In this document: piece by piece, positions 50,161-58,790 of the stretch | Layout of the letters: every line of letters starts with the position of its first letter | Position numbering within the stretch: position 1 is the stretch's first letter | From: DATKUC01 sp964577375 | Lineage (GTDB): Bacteria; Spirochaetota; Spirochaetia; DSM-27196; DATKUC01 | Assembly (NCBI GenBank): GCA_964577375.1 | Contig: CAZNYW010000012.1 | Span: forward strand, 19,156 to 83,155 | Direction: 5' to 3' | DNA length: 64,000 bases | Translations under genes and position numbers: made by a program | Notes under the pieces: generated by a model | The model's input: only the letters and a program-made list of their open reading frames with translations | Told to the model about the DNA's origin: nothing | Databases searched by the model: none

Positions 50161-51487
50161 AAGCGGGTTCGCGATTCTGATTGTCGACGACGAAGAGGGG
50201 ATGCGTGAAGGGATAAAAAAGGCGCTCGATCTCGAAGGCTTTTCGGTGCAGACCGCGTCAACCGGCCGGGCGGGGATCGAGGCGCTGAAGCGTGGGGGCG
50301 TGGAGCTGGCGTTCATCGACCTCAGGCTCCCCGACATCGATGGCGTCGAGGTAGCCAGGCGGGTGCAACCCTGCCGTTGTCCAATCGTCATCATGACAGC
50401 ATATGCCACGGTCGAAACCGCGGTGAGCGCCATGAAAATCGGAGTGGCAGACTATATCAAGAAGCCGTTCGACAACAGCGACATAATTTCGATCGCGGAG
50501 AGGTTCTTCAGAACACGCGAAATCAAGGCGCGGTCTGGCGGTTCGCTTCCTGCGTGCGCCGAAAAGCAGGAAGTCGACGGCTCCGCTCTCATGGTGCGAA
50601 GCGAGCAGATGCGGGAAGCTGTCGCATGCGTAGAACGAATAAAAGACGCCGAAATTTCTGTTCTTCTCCTTGGAGAGAGCGGCACCGGAAAGGAGGTCTT
50701 CGCACGTCTGATTCATCGCCGCGGCAACCGCCGCGATAAGCCATTTGTCGCGATCAATTGCAGCGCGATCCCGCAGGAACTGCTTGAGTCCGAGCTCTTC
50801 GGCCACGAACGCGGTGCCTTCTCCGGCGCCGTTGCGCAGAAGATCGGGAAATTCGAAATTGCGGCCGACGGGATACTGTTCCTCGATGAAATCGGGGACA
50901 TGGAGCACAGGCTCCAGAGCAAGCTCCTTCGGGTGCTCGAAGAGCGAAGTTTTGAACGAATCGGCGGGACGCAGCCTGTTGAGTTTTCGGCGAGGGTGCT
51001 TGCGTCGACCAACAGGAACCTGCAGATGCTCATGGGAGACGGCACCTTCCGGCGAGATCTCTATTACCGTCTGAATGGAGTCCAGATAACCCTGTCCCCG
51101 CTTCGGGAACGATTGGAAGACCTCGAGGATCTCGTACACTACTATCTCGACTACTTCTGCTGCATGTACGGAAGGAAGGATATCACGCTTTCCAAGGAAG
51201 CATTGAGAAGACTGCGTGCGCATACCTGGCCGGGAAACGTACGCGAGCTGAAAAACGTCGTAGAGTCCTCCGTTCTGCTTGCCGAGAATAGCTCCGTTCT
51301 GCTGCCCGAGAACTTCCGGATCGAGTCGCTGGAGAGGGAAGACAGCTCCTTCGTGCAGGAAATCGAACAGGAATCGATCGTCGAAGCGCTTGAGAGCAAC
51401 AGGTACAACCGCACGCTGGCGGCGCGCGCTTTGCAAATATCACGGAAAACGCTCTATAACAAAATGAAGAAGTTCGACCTGCAGTAG
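50153..51487 (+). CDS. Sigma-54-dependent response regulator, NtrC-like
   Basis: A 444-aa enhancer-binding protein from ATG 50153. The receiver domain has Asp12/Asp13 and phospho-acceptor Asp56 (FIDLRLPDIDG). The AAA+ domain shows Walker A GESGTGKE, the sigma-54 contact loop GAFSGA (Ser for Thr of the usual GAFTGA), Walker B GILFLDEIGD and LYYRLNGVQITLSPLRER. A Fis-type helix-turn-helix ends the protein (RTLAARALQISRKTLYNKM). It pairs with the overlapping kinase. A sigma-54 promoter lies 150 bases downstream, in front of the first binding-protein gene, and is its evident target. Confidence 0.95.
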   Translation: MDRSGFAILIVDDEEGMREGIKKALDLEGFSVQTASTGRAGIEALKRGGVELAFIDLRLPDIDGVEVARRVQPCRCPIVIMTAYATVETAVSAMKIGVADYIKKPFDNSDIISIAERFFRTREIKARSGGSLPACAEKQEVDGSALMVRSEQMREAVACVERIKDAEISVLLLGESGTGKEVFARLIHRRGNRRDKPFVAINCSAIPQELLESELFGHERGAFSGAVAQKIGKFEIAADGILFLDEIGDMEHRLQSKLLRVLEERSFERIGGTQPVEFSARVLASTNRNLQMLMGDGTFRRDLYYRLNGVQITLSPLRERLEDLEDLVHYYLDYFCCMYGRKDITLSKEALRRLRAHTWPGNVRELKNVVESSVLLAENSSVLLPENFRIESLEREDSSFVQEIEQESIVEALESNRYNRTLAARALQISRKTLYNKMKKFDLQ

Positions 51488-51499
51488 ATCTTTCTGTTA

Positions 51500-51520
51500 C
51501 CCAATTTTACCCGATTTGGG
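51500..51520 (+). promoter_or_regulatory. Candidate enhancer site for the NtrC-like regulator
   Basis: CCCAA (51500-51504) and TTGGG (51516-51520) form an interrupted palindrome that also contains the direct repeat TTACCCAATT/TTACCCGATT. It lies about 120 bases upstream of the sigma-54 promoter, the usual distance for enhancer-binding proteins. Confidence 0.4.
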
Positions 51521-51638
51521 AAGTCGACCACGCCGGGGGCGCGGGTTCGCGTCTACTGCCGCTGATCGCTTCCCAGCGGGATTACTCTATCTCCTTACTC
51601 CATATATTCTAACAAAGTTCATGACATCAGTCATAACA

Positions 51639-51654
51639 TGGCACGATAGTTGCA
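51639..51654 (+). promoter_or_regulatory. Sigma-54 (-24/-12) promoter
   Basis: TGGCAC-N5-TTGCA with GG at -24 and GC at -12, an exact match to the RpoN consensus. It lies 32 bases upstream of the binding-protein ATG. A small palindrome ATGAC-ATCA-GTCAT (51621-51634) sits just upstream. The NtrC-like gene immediately upstream supplies the activator. Confidence 0.9.
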
Positions 51655-51686
51655 ATGTATCAAGCACAAACTGTCAGGAGGTTTCC

Positions 51687-52643
51687 ATGAAGAGACTTAG
51701 CGTGTGCCTGTTCGTTCTCGCGATTGCGGCAATCCTTTTGCCAACCGCCTACGCCAACGGGGAGAAGGAGGCGAAGTCCAAGGTGCCGGTCTTCGTAATG
51801 GTACCGAAGCTGGTACATCCGTTCTACGAGCCGTGCATCCAGGGATTCCACGACGCCGGCGCAAAGTACGGGGTCAAGACCGAAGTTGAAAGCCCGCCGA
51901 AGTTCGACATAGCACTGCAGGTGAAGGTGGTGGAGGACTTGATCGTTCGCGGAGTCGACGGTATTGCGATATCCGCCGTGGACAACAAAGGACTGGTAGC
52001 TGTCATCGACGAGGCACGCAAGGCCGGTATCCAGGTCATCTGCTTCGATGCAGACGCACCGGACACAAAACGGTCGACCTACATCGGAACCGTCAACGAA
52101 CCTGCCGGCTACACCGCCGGAAAGTACATGTTCGAGCTGATGGGCAACAAGGGTAATGCCGCGATCATGCAGGGCGGGCTCGCTCCCAACCTGAACGAAC
52201 GGCAGGCCGGTTTTCGCCGTGCCGCCGCGGAGACCAATGTGAAAATCGTCGCATTTGAGGACTTCCAGGCCGACTTTGCAACCGGTGTCAACAAGTCGGA
52301 GGCGCTTCTGCAGTCGTTCCCGGAACTGAATGCAATCTTCGGCGTTTCAGCTTACGGCGCGCCGGTGGCTGCAACGGTGCTGAAGGAACAGGGGAAGGCT
52401 GGAAACGTAATCGTCGGCGGCTTCGACGATCTGGCCGAAACCATCACCGGCATCAAGGACGGGTCGGTTCAGTTTTGTCTGGTACAGAAGGCATACAAGA
52501 TGGGCTGGCTGTCGGTCGAGAAGCTACTGGACCTGCAGAGCAACAAACCGGTTCCGCCGGTCATCGACACAGGCCTGGTAATCGTCACGAAGGCCAATGT
52601 GGATTCGTACATGGATCAGGTGAAGGCAGAAGTTAACGATTGA
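51687..52643 (+). CDS. CUT2 (ribose-type) sugar-binding protein, first importer
   Basis: Exported binding protein of the Peripla_BP_4 (RbsB) fold, 318 aa from ATG 51687 with AGGAGG upstream. The signal peptide ends TAYA before NGEKEAKSK. The mature protein opens VPVFVMVPKLVHPFYEPCIQGF, and the conserved DGIAISAVDN and GFDDLAETITGIKDG segments contact sugar in this family. It is the first gene after the sigma-54 promoter. A long GC hairpin separates it from its permease gene. The ligand is probably a monosaccharide or polyol. Confidence 0.93.
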   Translation: MKRLSVCLFVLAIAAILLPTAYANGEKEAKSKVPVFVMVPKLVHPFYEPCIQGFHDAGAKYGVKTEVESPPKFDIALQVKVVEDLIVRGVDGIAISAVDNKGLVAVIDEARKAGIQVICFDADAPDTKRSTYIGTVNEPAGYTAGKYMFELMGNKGNAAIMQGGLAPNLNERQAGFRRAAAETNVKIVAFEDFQADFATGVNKSEALLQSFPELNAIFGVSAYGAPVAATVLKEQGKAGNVIVGGFDDLAETITGIKDGSVQFCLVQKAYKMGWLSVEKLLDLQSNKPVPPVIDTGLVIVTKANVDSYMDQVKAEVND

Positions 52644-52661
52644 CGCGATTCCTCCTGGTGA

Positions 52662-52693
52662 CGGGAAGGACGCGCTCCGGCGCGCCCTTCCCG
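52662..52693 (+). terminator. GC-rich hairpin after the binding-protein gene
   Basis: CGGGAAGG (52662-52669) pairs with CCTTCCCG (52686-52693), extended inward by CGCGC and GCGCG. It lies between the binding-protein and permease genes, as in the other importers here. No T-run follows. Confidence 0.7.
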
Positions 52694-52726
52694 GAACCTC
52701 GAGGGCAGCATGGGAGTTGTGAGGGT

Positions 52727-53743
52727 ATGGCGGGGCAGAAGGTGGAAGAATACACAGAGAACAGGACAGTTGAAGCGGTTGCCGTGTCGAGCTCTCGAAA
52801 TATCGTGACCACGCTGCTGCGAAAGAGGGAGTCGGCGATATTCCTTGCGCTGCTTGGCATCATGATCGGCATCACCATTGTCGCCCCGACATTTTCTACT
52901 GTCGGCAATCTGTACCGTGTGACCCGCCAGATATCTTTTGTGGCGATCGTTGCTCTGGGGGTGTTCACCGTCATCCTGACCGCCGGCATAGACCTGTCGG
53001 TCGGATCGATTGTGGGAATAAGCGGAATCGCGTGCGGACTCGTCATGGCTGCCGGCTTGTCACCGGTGCTTGCCGTGCTTGCCGGGATGGCCACCGGCAT
53101 AGCGGTCGGACTCGTCAACGGCGCGCTCGTGGCATTTGTCGGAATCACGCCCTTCATCGTCACGCTCGGGATGCTCAGCATGGCACGAGGCGCCATCTGG
53201 GTGATAACAAAAGGCTGGCCGATCGAGAAGATCAACAGCTCCTTCATGGTCATCGGCCAGGGTGACCTCCTCGGCATACCGATCCCGGTAATCATCATGG
53301 TTGCCGTTGCGGTTGTGGCACATACCTTCCTGCGTTACACGGTTTTCGGCAGGCGCGTCTTTGCCATAGGCGGGAACGAAGAGGCTACCCGGCTCTCCGG
53401 AATAAACGTCAAGACAATCAAGTGCGCGGTGTATGGGATCTCCGGCCTGCTCTCTTCGATAACCGGAATTATTCTCGTCGCTCGATTCAACTCGGCGCAG
53501 ACGTCCAGTGGTGAAGGCTGGGAGCTCGATGCCATTGCGGCCGCGGTGATCGGGGGAACCTCCCTGATGGGCGGTTCCGGAAGCGTCGTCGGGGTCCTCA
53601 TCGGGGCGGCAATTATGGGTGTAATCAGAAACGGACTGGTGCTGATGAAGGTCTCCGCCTACTGGCAGACCTCGATCATGGGTTTCATCATCGTTCTCGC
53701 CGCAGTTATCGACCGGCTCAAGAACCGGCGGATATCAGGATGA
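52727..53743 (+). CDS. CUT2 sugar ABC transporter permease, first importer (RbsC type)
   Basis: A 338-aa permease of the BPD_transp_2 family with about ten hydrophobic helices. The conserved blocks GIDLSVGSIVGISG, ITPFIVTLGMLSMARGAIW and RVFAIGGNEEATRLSGINVKTIK (ATPase contact), and IGGTSLMGGSGSVVG, are all present. I start at ATG 52727 (MAGQKVEEY); the longer frame upstream runs through the hairpin. Its stop overlaps the ATPase start (ATGA). Confidence 0.93.
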   Translation: MAGQKVEEYTENRTVEAVAVSSSRNIVTTLLRKRESAIFLALLGIMIGITIVAPTFSTVGNLYRVTRQISFVAIVALGVFTVILTAGIDLSVGSIVGISGIACGLVMAAGLSPVLAVLAGMATGIAVGLVNGALVAFVGITPFIVTLGMLSMARGAIWVITKGWPIEKINSSFMVIGQGDLLGIPIPVIIMVAVAVVAHTFLRYTVFGRRVFAIGGNEEATRLSGINVKTIKCAVYGISGLLSSITGIILVARFNSAQTSSGEGWELDAIAAAVIGGTSLMGGSGSVVGVLIGAAIMGVIRNGLVLMKVSAYWQTSIMGFIIVLAAVIDRLKNRRISG

Positions 53744-55248
53744 ACGATTTCCTCGTCGAGATGACCGGCATATCAAAACGGTTTCCCGGGGTTCAAGCGC
53801 TCAGGAACGTCGATCTGCGAGTCCGGCGAGGCGAAGTTCTCTGTCTGCTCGGAGAGAACGGCGCGGGCAAGTCGACTCTCATGAAGATCTTGACCGGAGT
53901 CTACCGGCCCGACCAGGGCCGGATCCTGCTCGACGGCGAGCCTGTCGAGTTCACCTCTCCACGTGACGCCTACACGCGAGGTATCAACATCATATTCCAG
54001 GAGTTCAACCTCTGCCCGAACCTCTCCGCAATGGAGAATGTATTCCTCGGAAATGAAAACCGGGGAAGGCAGGGGCTGTTTTCCTACAAACTTACCCGGC
54101 GACGGGCGGAAGAGCTTTTCTCCCGACTCGGGATCGATATTGATCCTCGCGTTCCGGTGGAACGTCTGGGCGTTGCTCAGCAGCAGCTCATCGAGATTTC
54201 GAAAGCGCTCGCGCAGGACACACGGCTGCTGATAATGGACGAGCCCACCTCTGCGCTTGCGGATGCCGAAATCGAGAGCCTCTTCGGTATCATGCGTGAT
54301 CTGAAGAAACGCGACATTTCCATCATCTTCATTTCCCACAAGCTCGATGAAGTCCTTGCCATATCCGACCGCATCGTCGTCCTCCGGGACGGCGAGAACA
54401 GCGGTGATATCGAGACTCCGGACGCCGACGAAGCGACGCTCATAACGCTCATGGTCGGCAGAGTGCTCGACAACCTCTACGCGGAGCGACGGAACAGGCC
54501 GGACGGCACGGCCGCAGTGGAGCTACGGCATCTCAGTGGACCACCCAAAATCTCGGATGTCTCCTTCTCGGTCCGGAAAGGCGAAATCGTGGGGCTCGCC
54601 GGACTGGTCGGAGCCGGCCGAACCGAACTTGCGAAGCTCATCATCGGGGCGGTACGCAAGGACCGCGGTGAACTTGTCATGTTCGGAAAACGGGTGGAGA
54701 TCAGGAGTCCGGCAGACGCCGTCGCCGCGCATATCGCATACCTTCCCGAAGACAGAAAGAATCTGGCATTGGTGCTTGGGATGACCACTCGTGAGAATAT
54801 CACCATGAGCATTCACAGCCGGATCCGGGGGCTCTTCAACCTGATCAGCTCCGCGAAGGAGCGTGAAATCTCAGATTTTTATATACAGAGCCTGCGGGTG
54901 AAGGTGTCCTCCCGCGAGCAGCGTTTGGATACGCTTTCGGGCGGCAACCAGCAGAAAGTGGTAATCGCCAAGGCTCTTGCCGGTGAACCCTGGTTTCTCA
55001 TTCTCGACGAGCCGACGCGAGGCATCGATGTAGGGGCAAAGGCGGAAGTGCACGCCATCATCGGGGAGCTTGCTGACCAGGGGGTCGCCATCCTCGTCAT
55101 CTCATCCGAGCTCCCGGAGATACTGCATCTGTCGGACAGGATACTCGTCATGCACGAAGGAAAGATAACAGCCGACATCTGCCGGGACGAGGCTGACCAG
55201 GAACGGATCATGCGTGCGGCCATAGGAAGGGAACAACAGGCAATTTGA
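53740..55248 (+). CDS. CUT2 sugar ABC transporter ATPase, first importer (RbsA type)
   Basis: A 502-aa double ATPase with two fused nucleotide-binding domains, as in RbsA/MglA. The first has Walker A GENGAGKS (38-45), a degenerate signature (VAQQQLIEISKAL) and Walker B LLIMDEPTSAL; the second has GAGRTELAKLI in place of a full Walker A, signature LSGGNQQKV and Walker B FLILDEPTRGIDVGAK. This asymmetry is normal for the family. It overlaps the permease gene and is followed after 41 bases by a second binding protein. Confidence 0.95.
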   Translation: MNDFLVEMTGISKRFPGVQALRNVDLRVRRGEVLCLLGENGAGKSTLMKILTGVYRPDQGRILLDGEPVEFTSPRDAYTRGINIIFQEFNLCPNLSAMENVFLGNENRGRQGLFSYKLTRRRAEELFSRLGIDIDPRVPVERLGVAQQQLIEISKALAQDTRLLIMDEPTSALADAEIESLFGIMRDLKKRDISIIFISHKLDEVLAISDRIVVLRDGENSGDIETPDADEATLITLMVGRVLDNLYAERRNRPDGTAAVELRHLSGPPKISDVSFSVRKGEIVGLAGLVGAGRTELAKLIIGAVRKDRGELVMFGKRVEIRSPADAVAAHIAYLPEDRKNLALVLGMTTRENITMSIHSRIRGLFNLISSAKEREISDFYIQSLRVKVSSREQRLDTLSGGNQQKVVIAKALAGEPWFLILDEPTRGIDVGAKAEVHAIIGELADQGVAILVISSELPEILHLSDRILVMHEGKITADICRDEADQERIMRAAIGREQQAI

Positions 55249-55289
55249 TTGTCTGTCGACCAATAGATTCTCGAAGGAAGGAGACGCAG

Positions 55290-56240
55290 ATGAAAAGTAA
55301 AAGAATTGTCGCAGTCGTGCTGGCTCTGTCACTCGTAGTCGTCGGGGCGGTGTTTGGTTCCGGTGGCAAGGAGGCGGCTTCGCCCACGAACGAAGTGAGG
55401 GTTGCATTCATGGTGCACGATCTGGGGAATCCCTTCTGGGCGACACAGGCGAAGGGCGCCACAGAGATGGCGAAGGCACTGGGCGTGCAGCTGACCGTGA
55501 TCGATCTGCACGTCGATCCCGCGAAGGAGGTGAGCACCTGGGAAAATCTCATAACATCGAAGGTTGACGGCATCATGATTTCCTGTGTGGATGAGAAGGC
55601 AAGCCAGGAATACTGCAAGAAAGCGCAGGCCGCAGGGATCAAGGTAATGGCGGCAGTTCACCCGCTGAGCGGCGCAGACGGTTCGCTTTCGAACGACGAA
55701 TACAAATACGGTTACCTCGCCGGCGTCGAAGCGGGAAAGTTCATCAAGGAAAAGCTGGGTGGAAGCGCAAAGTTCGCGCTTCTTGCCGCAGACTGCACGC
55801 CGTTCGTCATTCCGCGAACCGACGGCATCCGCGACGGCATTCTTTCCCAGGCACCCAATGCGAAATGCGTAGGTCGTCACGACGCATTCCAGACTGACAA
55901 AGGAATGGCGGTAACCGAATCTCTTCTGCAGGCACATCCTGATCTCGCCGTGATTGGTTGTCTGAACGACGACGGCGCGCTCGGAGCGTACGAGGCGATG
56001 GCGGCCGCAGGCAAGAATCCAGACACAGTCTGCATAACCGGCACCGACGGCATCGCGCAGGCGCTTGCCAAGATCAAGGAAGGGTCGATGCTCCGCGCGT
56101 CGGTTTCAATGGCACCCTATGAATCCGGCAAGAAGGAGATGGACATCCTTTACAAGATGATCAAGAACGAGAACTGCGAACCGCATCAGAAGATCGTCAA
56201 CGAAGCGATCACCATTGCAAACGTAGATAAGTACCTGTAG
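55290..56240 (+). CDS. CUT2 sugar-binding protein, second importer
   Basis: A 316-aa exported Peripla_BP_4 protein from ATG 55290 with GGAGAC upstream. The signal peptide ends AVFG before SGGKEAASP. The mature domain begins VRVAFMVHDLGNPFWATQAKGA, close to ribose- and galactose-type binding proteins, with DGIMISCVDEKAS and TGTDGIAQALAKIKEGS as ligand-contact segments. It is only distantly similar to the binding protein at 51687, so the two importers likely have different substrates. A hairpin follows before the second ATPase gene. Confidence 0.93.
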   Translation: MKSKRIVAVVLALSLVVVGAVFGSGGKEAASPTNEVRVAFMVHDLGNPFWATQAKGATEMAKALGVQLTVIDLHVDPAKEVSTWENLITSKVDGIMISCVDEKASQEYCKKAQAAGIKVMAAVHPLSGADGSLSNDEYKYGYLAGVEAGKFIKEKLGGSAKFALLAADCTPFVIPRTDGIRDGILSQAPNAKCVGRHDAFQTDKGMAVTESLLQAHPDLAVIGCLNDDGALGAYEAMAAAGKNPDTVCITGTDGIAQALAKIKEGSMLRASVSMAPYESGKKEMDILYKMIKNENCEPHQKIVNEAITIANVDKYL

Positions 56241-56257
56241 AGGTACTGTGATGTTCT

Positions 56258-56285
56258 GCCCTCCCGGCTCCATCCCCGGGAGGGC
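56258..56285 (+). terminator. GC-rich hairpin after the second binding-protein gene
   Basis: GCCCTCCCGG (56258-56267) pairs with CCGGGAGGGC (56276-56285) around an eight-base loop. No T-run follows. Same placement as the hairpins at 10491, 21038, 52662 and 62239. Confidence 0.75.
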
Positions 56286-56323
56286 GACATCACCACCACA
56301 CGGGTATCACAGAGAGCGAAGGA

Positions 56324-57808
56324 ATGCAGACAATACTGTCCGTTCGCGACATCGTAAAACGATATCCCGGCGTTGTAGCTCTCGACCACGTGAGCCTTGA
56401 TTTCTACGCCGGCGAAATACACGCGATCTGTGGTGAAAACGGCGCGGGAAAGTCGACCTTCATCAAGGTGATAACCGGAGCGATCAGAGCGGACGAAGGC
56501 ACGATCGAGATCGATGGCGTTCCGCGAAAGGGCTACGTTCCGCACGAGGCAATGTTCAAGTTCGGAATAAGTGCAATATACCAGGAGTTCAACCTGGTGC
56601 CGCACCTCTCGATCGCGGAGAACATTTTTCTCGGAAATGAGCCGGCTGCAAACGGGTTCATCGATTTTCGAGCAATGAATCGCCAGGCTTCACAACTGCT
56701 CGCCTCGCTTGGGATCGACATGAATCCGCGCGCCACCGTCAAGTCATTGACTGTTGCATTCCAACAGATCGTCGAGATAGCGAAAGCTGTATCGCATAAC
56801 ACAAAAATCCTCATCATGGACGAACCTTCTGCTCCGCTGACAACGAACGAAATCGAGAAGATGTTCGCGATGGTGCGCAATCTCAAGCAACGGGGAGTTT
56901 CAGTCATCTACATTTCTCACCGACTGGCCGAGATTTTCGAATTGTCAGACAGGGTATCGGTGTTCCGTGACGGACGGCACATCAGCACGATGGATACTGC
57001 GTCGACCGACAAGAACGAACTGATCAGTCTGATGGTGGGCAGAGAACTCTCCGGAACCTATCCCGCGAGGGCCGAAACCGGCGGCGAAATTCTGCTCGAA
57101 GTTGCAGGGCTGTCTACTCCCGGTCTGCTGCAAAACATCAGCTTCACACTTCGCGCGGGGGAGATCCTCGGCTTCGGTGGTCTGGTTGGAGCCGGACGCA
57201 CCGAGCTCGCGCGCGCAGTTTTCGGCGCAGACCCGATTTCGCAGGGACATCTGAGGGTTCATGGTACCGAGGTCCGGATCAATCACCCCAACAGCGCGGT
57301 TCGGCTGAAGATAGGTCTGATACCAGAGGACAGAAAGCAGCATGGCATAATCGCCGAGCTCTCGGTAATGGAGAATATTGTCTACAGCTCTTTCGCGAAA
57401 GTCAGCACGGTCGGATTAATAACGAAGCGCCTGGCGCGTGCTTGCGCCGAGCACTATCGCGCGCTGTTGCGCATCGTGACTCCCAGTCTGGACAAGAAGG
57501 TGAAGGAGCTCTCGGGCGGTAATCAGCAGAAAGTCGTTCTTGCTCGATGGCTTGCCACCAATTGCGACGTGCTCATCTTCGACGAACCTACGCGGGGAAT
57601 CGATGTGGGGGCGAAACAGGAAATCTACGGGCTGATCGCAGATCTGGCCTCTCAGGGGAAGGGAATCATCTTCATCTCCTCGGAGATGCCCGAGCTGCTT
57701 GGTATGTCGGACAGAATCATTGTTATGTACGAGGGCCGGATCACCGGCGAACTTTCGAAAGCTGAAGCCACGCAGAATAGTGTCCTCAGGCTGGCATCCG
57801 GAGAATAG
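56324..57808 (+). CDS. CUT2 sugar ABC transporter ATPase, second importer
   Basis: A 494-aa double ATPase of the RbsA class. The N-terminal domain has GENGAGKSTFIK and Walker B ILIMDEPSAPLT, where relatives have PTSAL. The C-terminal domain has LSGGNQQKVVLARWL and VLIFDEPTRGIDVGAKQE. It follows the second binding protein, and its permease is five bases downstream, so gene order here (binding protein, ATPase, permease) differs from the first importer (binding protein, permease, ATPase). Confidence 0.94.
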   Translation: MQTILSVRDIVKRYPGVVALDHVSLDFYAGEIHAICGENGAGKSTFIKVITGAIRADEGTIEIDGVPRKGYVPHEAMFKFGISAIYQEFNLVPHLSIAENIFLGNEPAANGFIDFRAMNRQASQLLASLGIDMNPRATVKSLTVAFQQIVEIAKAVSHNTKILIMDEPSAPLTTNEIEKMFAMVRNLKQRGVSVIYISHRLAEIFELSDRVSVFRDGRHISTMDTASTDKNELISLMVGRELSGTYPARAETGGEILLEVAGLSTPGLLQNISFTLRAGEILGFGGLVGAGRTELARAVFGADPISQGHLRVHGTEVRINHPNSAVRLKIGLIPEDRKQHGIIAELSVMENIVYSSFAKVSTVGLITKRLARACAEHYRALLRIVTPSLDKKVKELSGGNQQKVVLARWLATNCDVLIFDEPTRGIDVGAKQEIYGLIADLASQGKGIIFISSEMPELLGMSDRIIVMYEGRITGELSKAEATQNSVLRLASGE

Positions 57809-57813
57809 CAGTT

Positions 57814-58755
57814 ATGATGAAGAAACTGACAGCGCTAAAAAAGTATGCCATATTCGGCGTGCTGCTATTGTTGATTATCTTCTTTTCGATCGTCAGCCGT
57901 TCCTTTCTGACGGCGAGCAACCTGATGACCGTTACGCGCCAGGTCGCGATGCTGGGGATATCGGCCGTGGGTATGACATGCGTCATTCTCACCGCCGGTA
58001 TCGATCTGTCGGTTGGTTCGGTCATGGGTATCACCAACATCGTCTGTGCCCTACTGATGACATCGTTTGGGATTCCTATTGTTCCCGCCGTCCTCATTAC
58101 CCTGCTAATGTCGGCAGTAATCGGCCTGGTCAACGGCGTGTTTGTCGCGTACATCCGGGTTCCTGCGCTTATCACGACGCTTGCCATGATGACCATTCTG
58201 CGGGGACTATCCTACGTACTCTGCGATGGAATGCCGGTATGGGGGCTGCCTCCATCATTCAAATTCCTTGGTCAGGGTTACGTCGGACCAATACCGGTAC
58301 CGGTGCTCATAATGGTTGGCACTTTTGCCGTCGGCTGGGTATTCCTCAACAGAACGCGTCACGGCCGTCACATCTACGGGCTTGGCGGCAACCGGGAGGC
58401 CGTGCGTTTGTCGGGCGTGTACACCTCCCGTATCGAGACTCTCGTCTACGTCATCTCGGGATTTCTTACCGGTCTTGCCGGTATCATCATGCTGTCGCGG
58501 ATAAACAGCGGTCAGCCAAAAATCGGTACCGGGTACGAGATGGACGTGATAACCGCTGTTGTGCTTGGCGGTGTGAGCATCATGGGTGGTGAGGGGTCGC
58601 TCCTGGGAGTCCTTTTCGGCGTTCTCATCACCGGCGTTCTTGCCAACGGCATGATCCTTACCGATGTGAGCGAATACTATCAGCAGATAACGAAAGGGTT
58701 GGTTCTCCTCGCGGCCGTCACCTTCGATACCGTCGCCAAGAGACGAAAGACCTGA
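57814..58755 (+). CDS. CUT2 sugar ABC transporter permease, second importer
   Basis: A 313-aa permease of the RbsC family with about nine helices. Key blocks are TAGIDLSVGSVMGITN, VPALITTLAMMTILRGLSYVLCDG, IYGLGGNREAVRLSGVYTSRIETLVY and LGGVSIMGGEGSLLG. Two in-frame ATG codons (57814, 57817) open it; either could be used. A terminator-like hairpin follows, shared with the convergent regulator gene. Confidence 0.92.
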   Translation: MMKKLTALKKYAIFGVLLLLIIFFSIVSRSFLTASNLMTVTRQVAMLGISAVGMTCVILTAGIDLSVGSVMGITNIVCALLMTSFGIPIVPAVLITLLMSAVIGLVNGVFVAYIRVPALITTLAMMTILRGLSYVLCDGMPVWGLPPSFKFLGQGYVGPIPVPVLIMVGTFAVGWVFLNRTRHGRHIYGLGGNREAVRLSGVYTSRIETLVYVISGFLTGLAGIIMLSRINSGQPKIGTGYEMDVITAVVLGGVSIMGGEGSLLGVLFGVLITGVLANGMILTDVSEYYQQITKGLVLLAAVTFDTVAKRRKT

Positions 58756-58762
58756 TCGGGGG

Positions 58763-58790
58763 AACCGGGAATCGAGCTATCCCCGGTTTT
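58763..58790. terminator. Terminator between the importer operon and the convergent regulator
   Basis: AACCGGGAAT (58763-58772) pairs with ATCCCCGGTT (58779-58788) with one mismatch, followed by TTT on the plus strand. It overlaps the stop codon of the minus-strand regulator. Confidence 0.6.
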
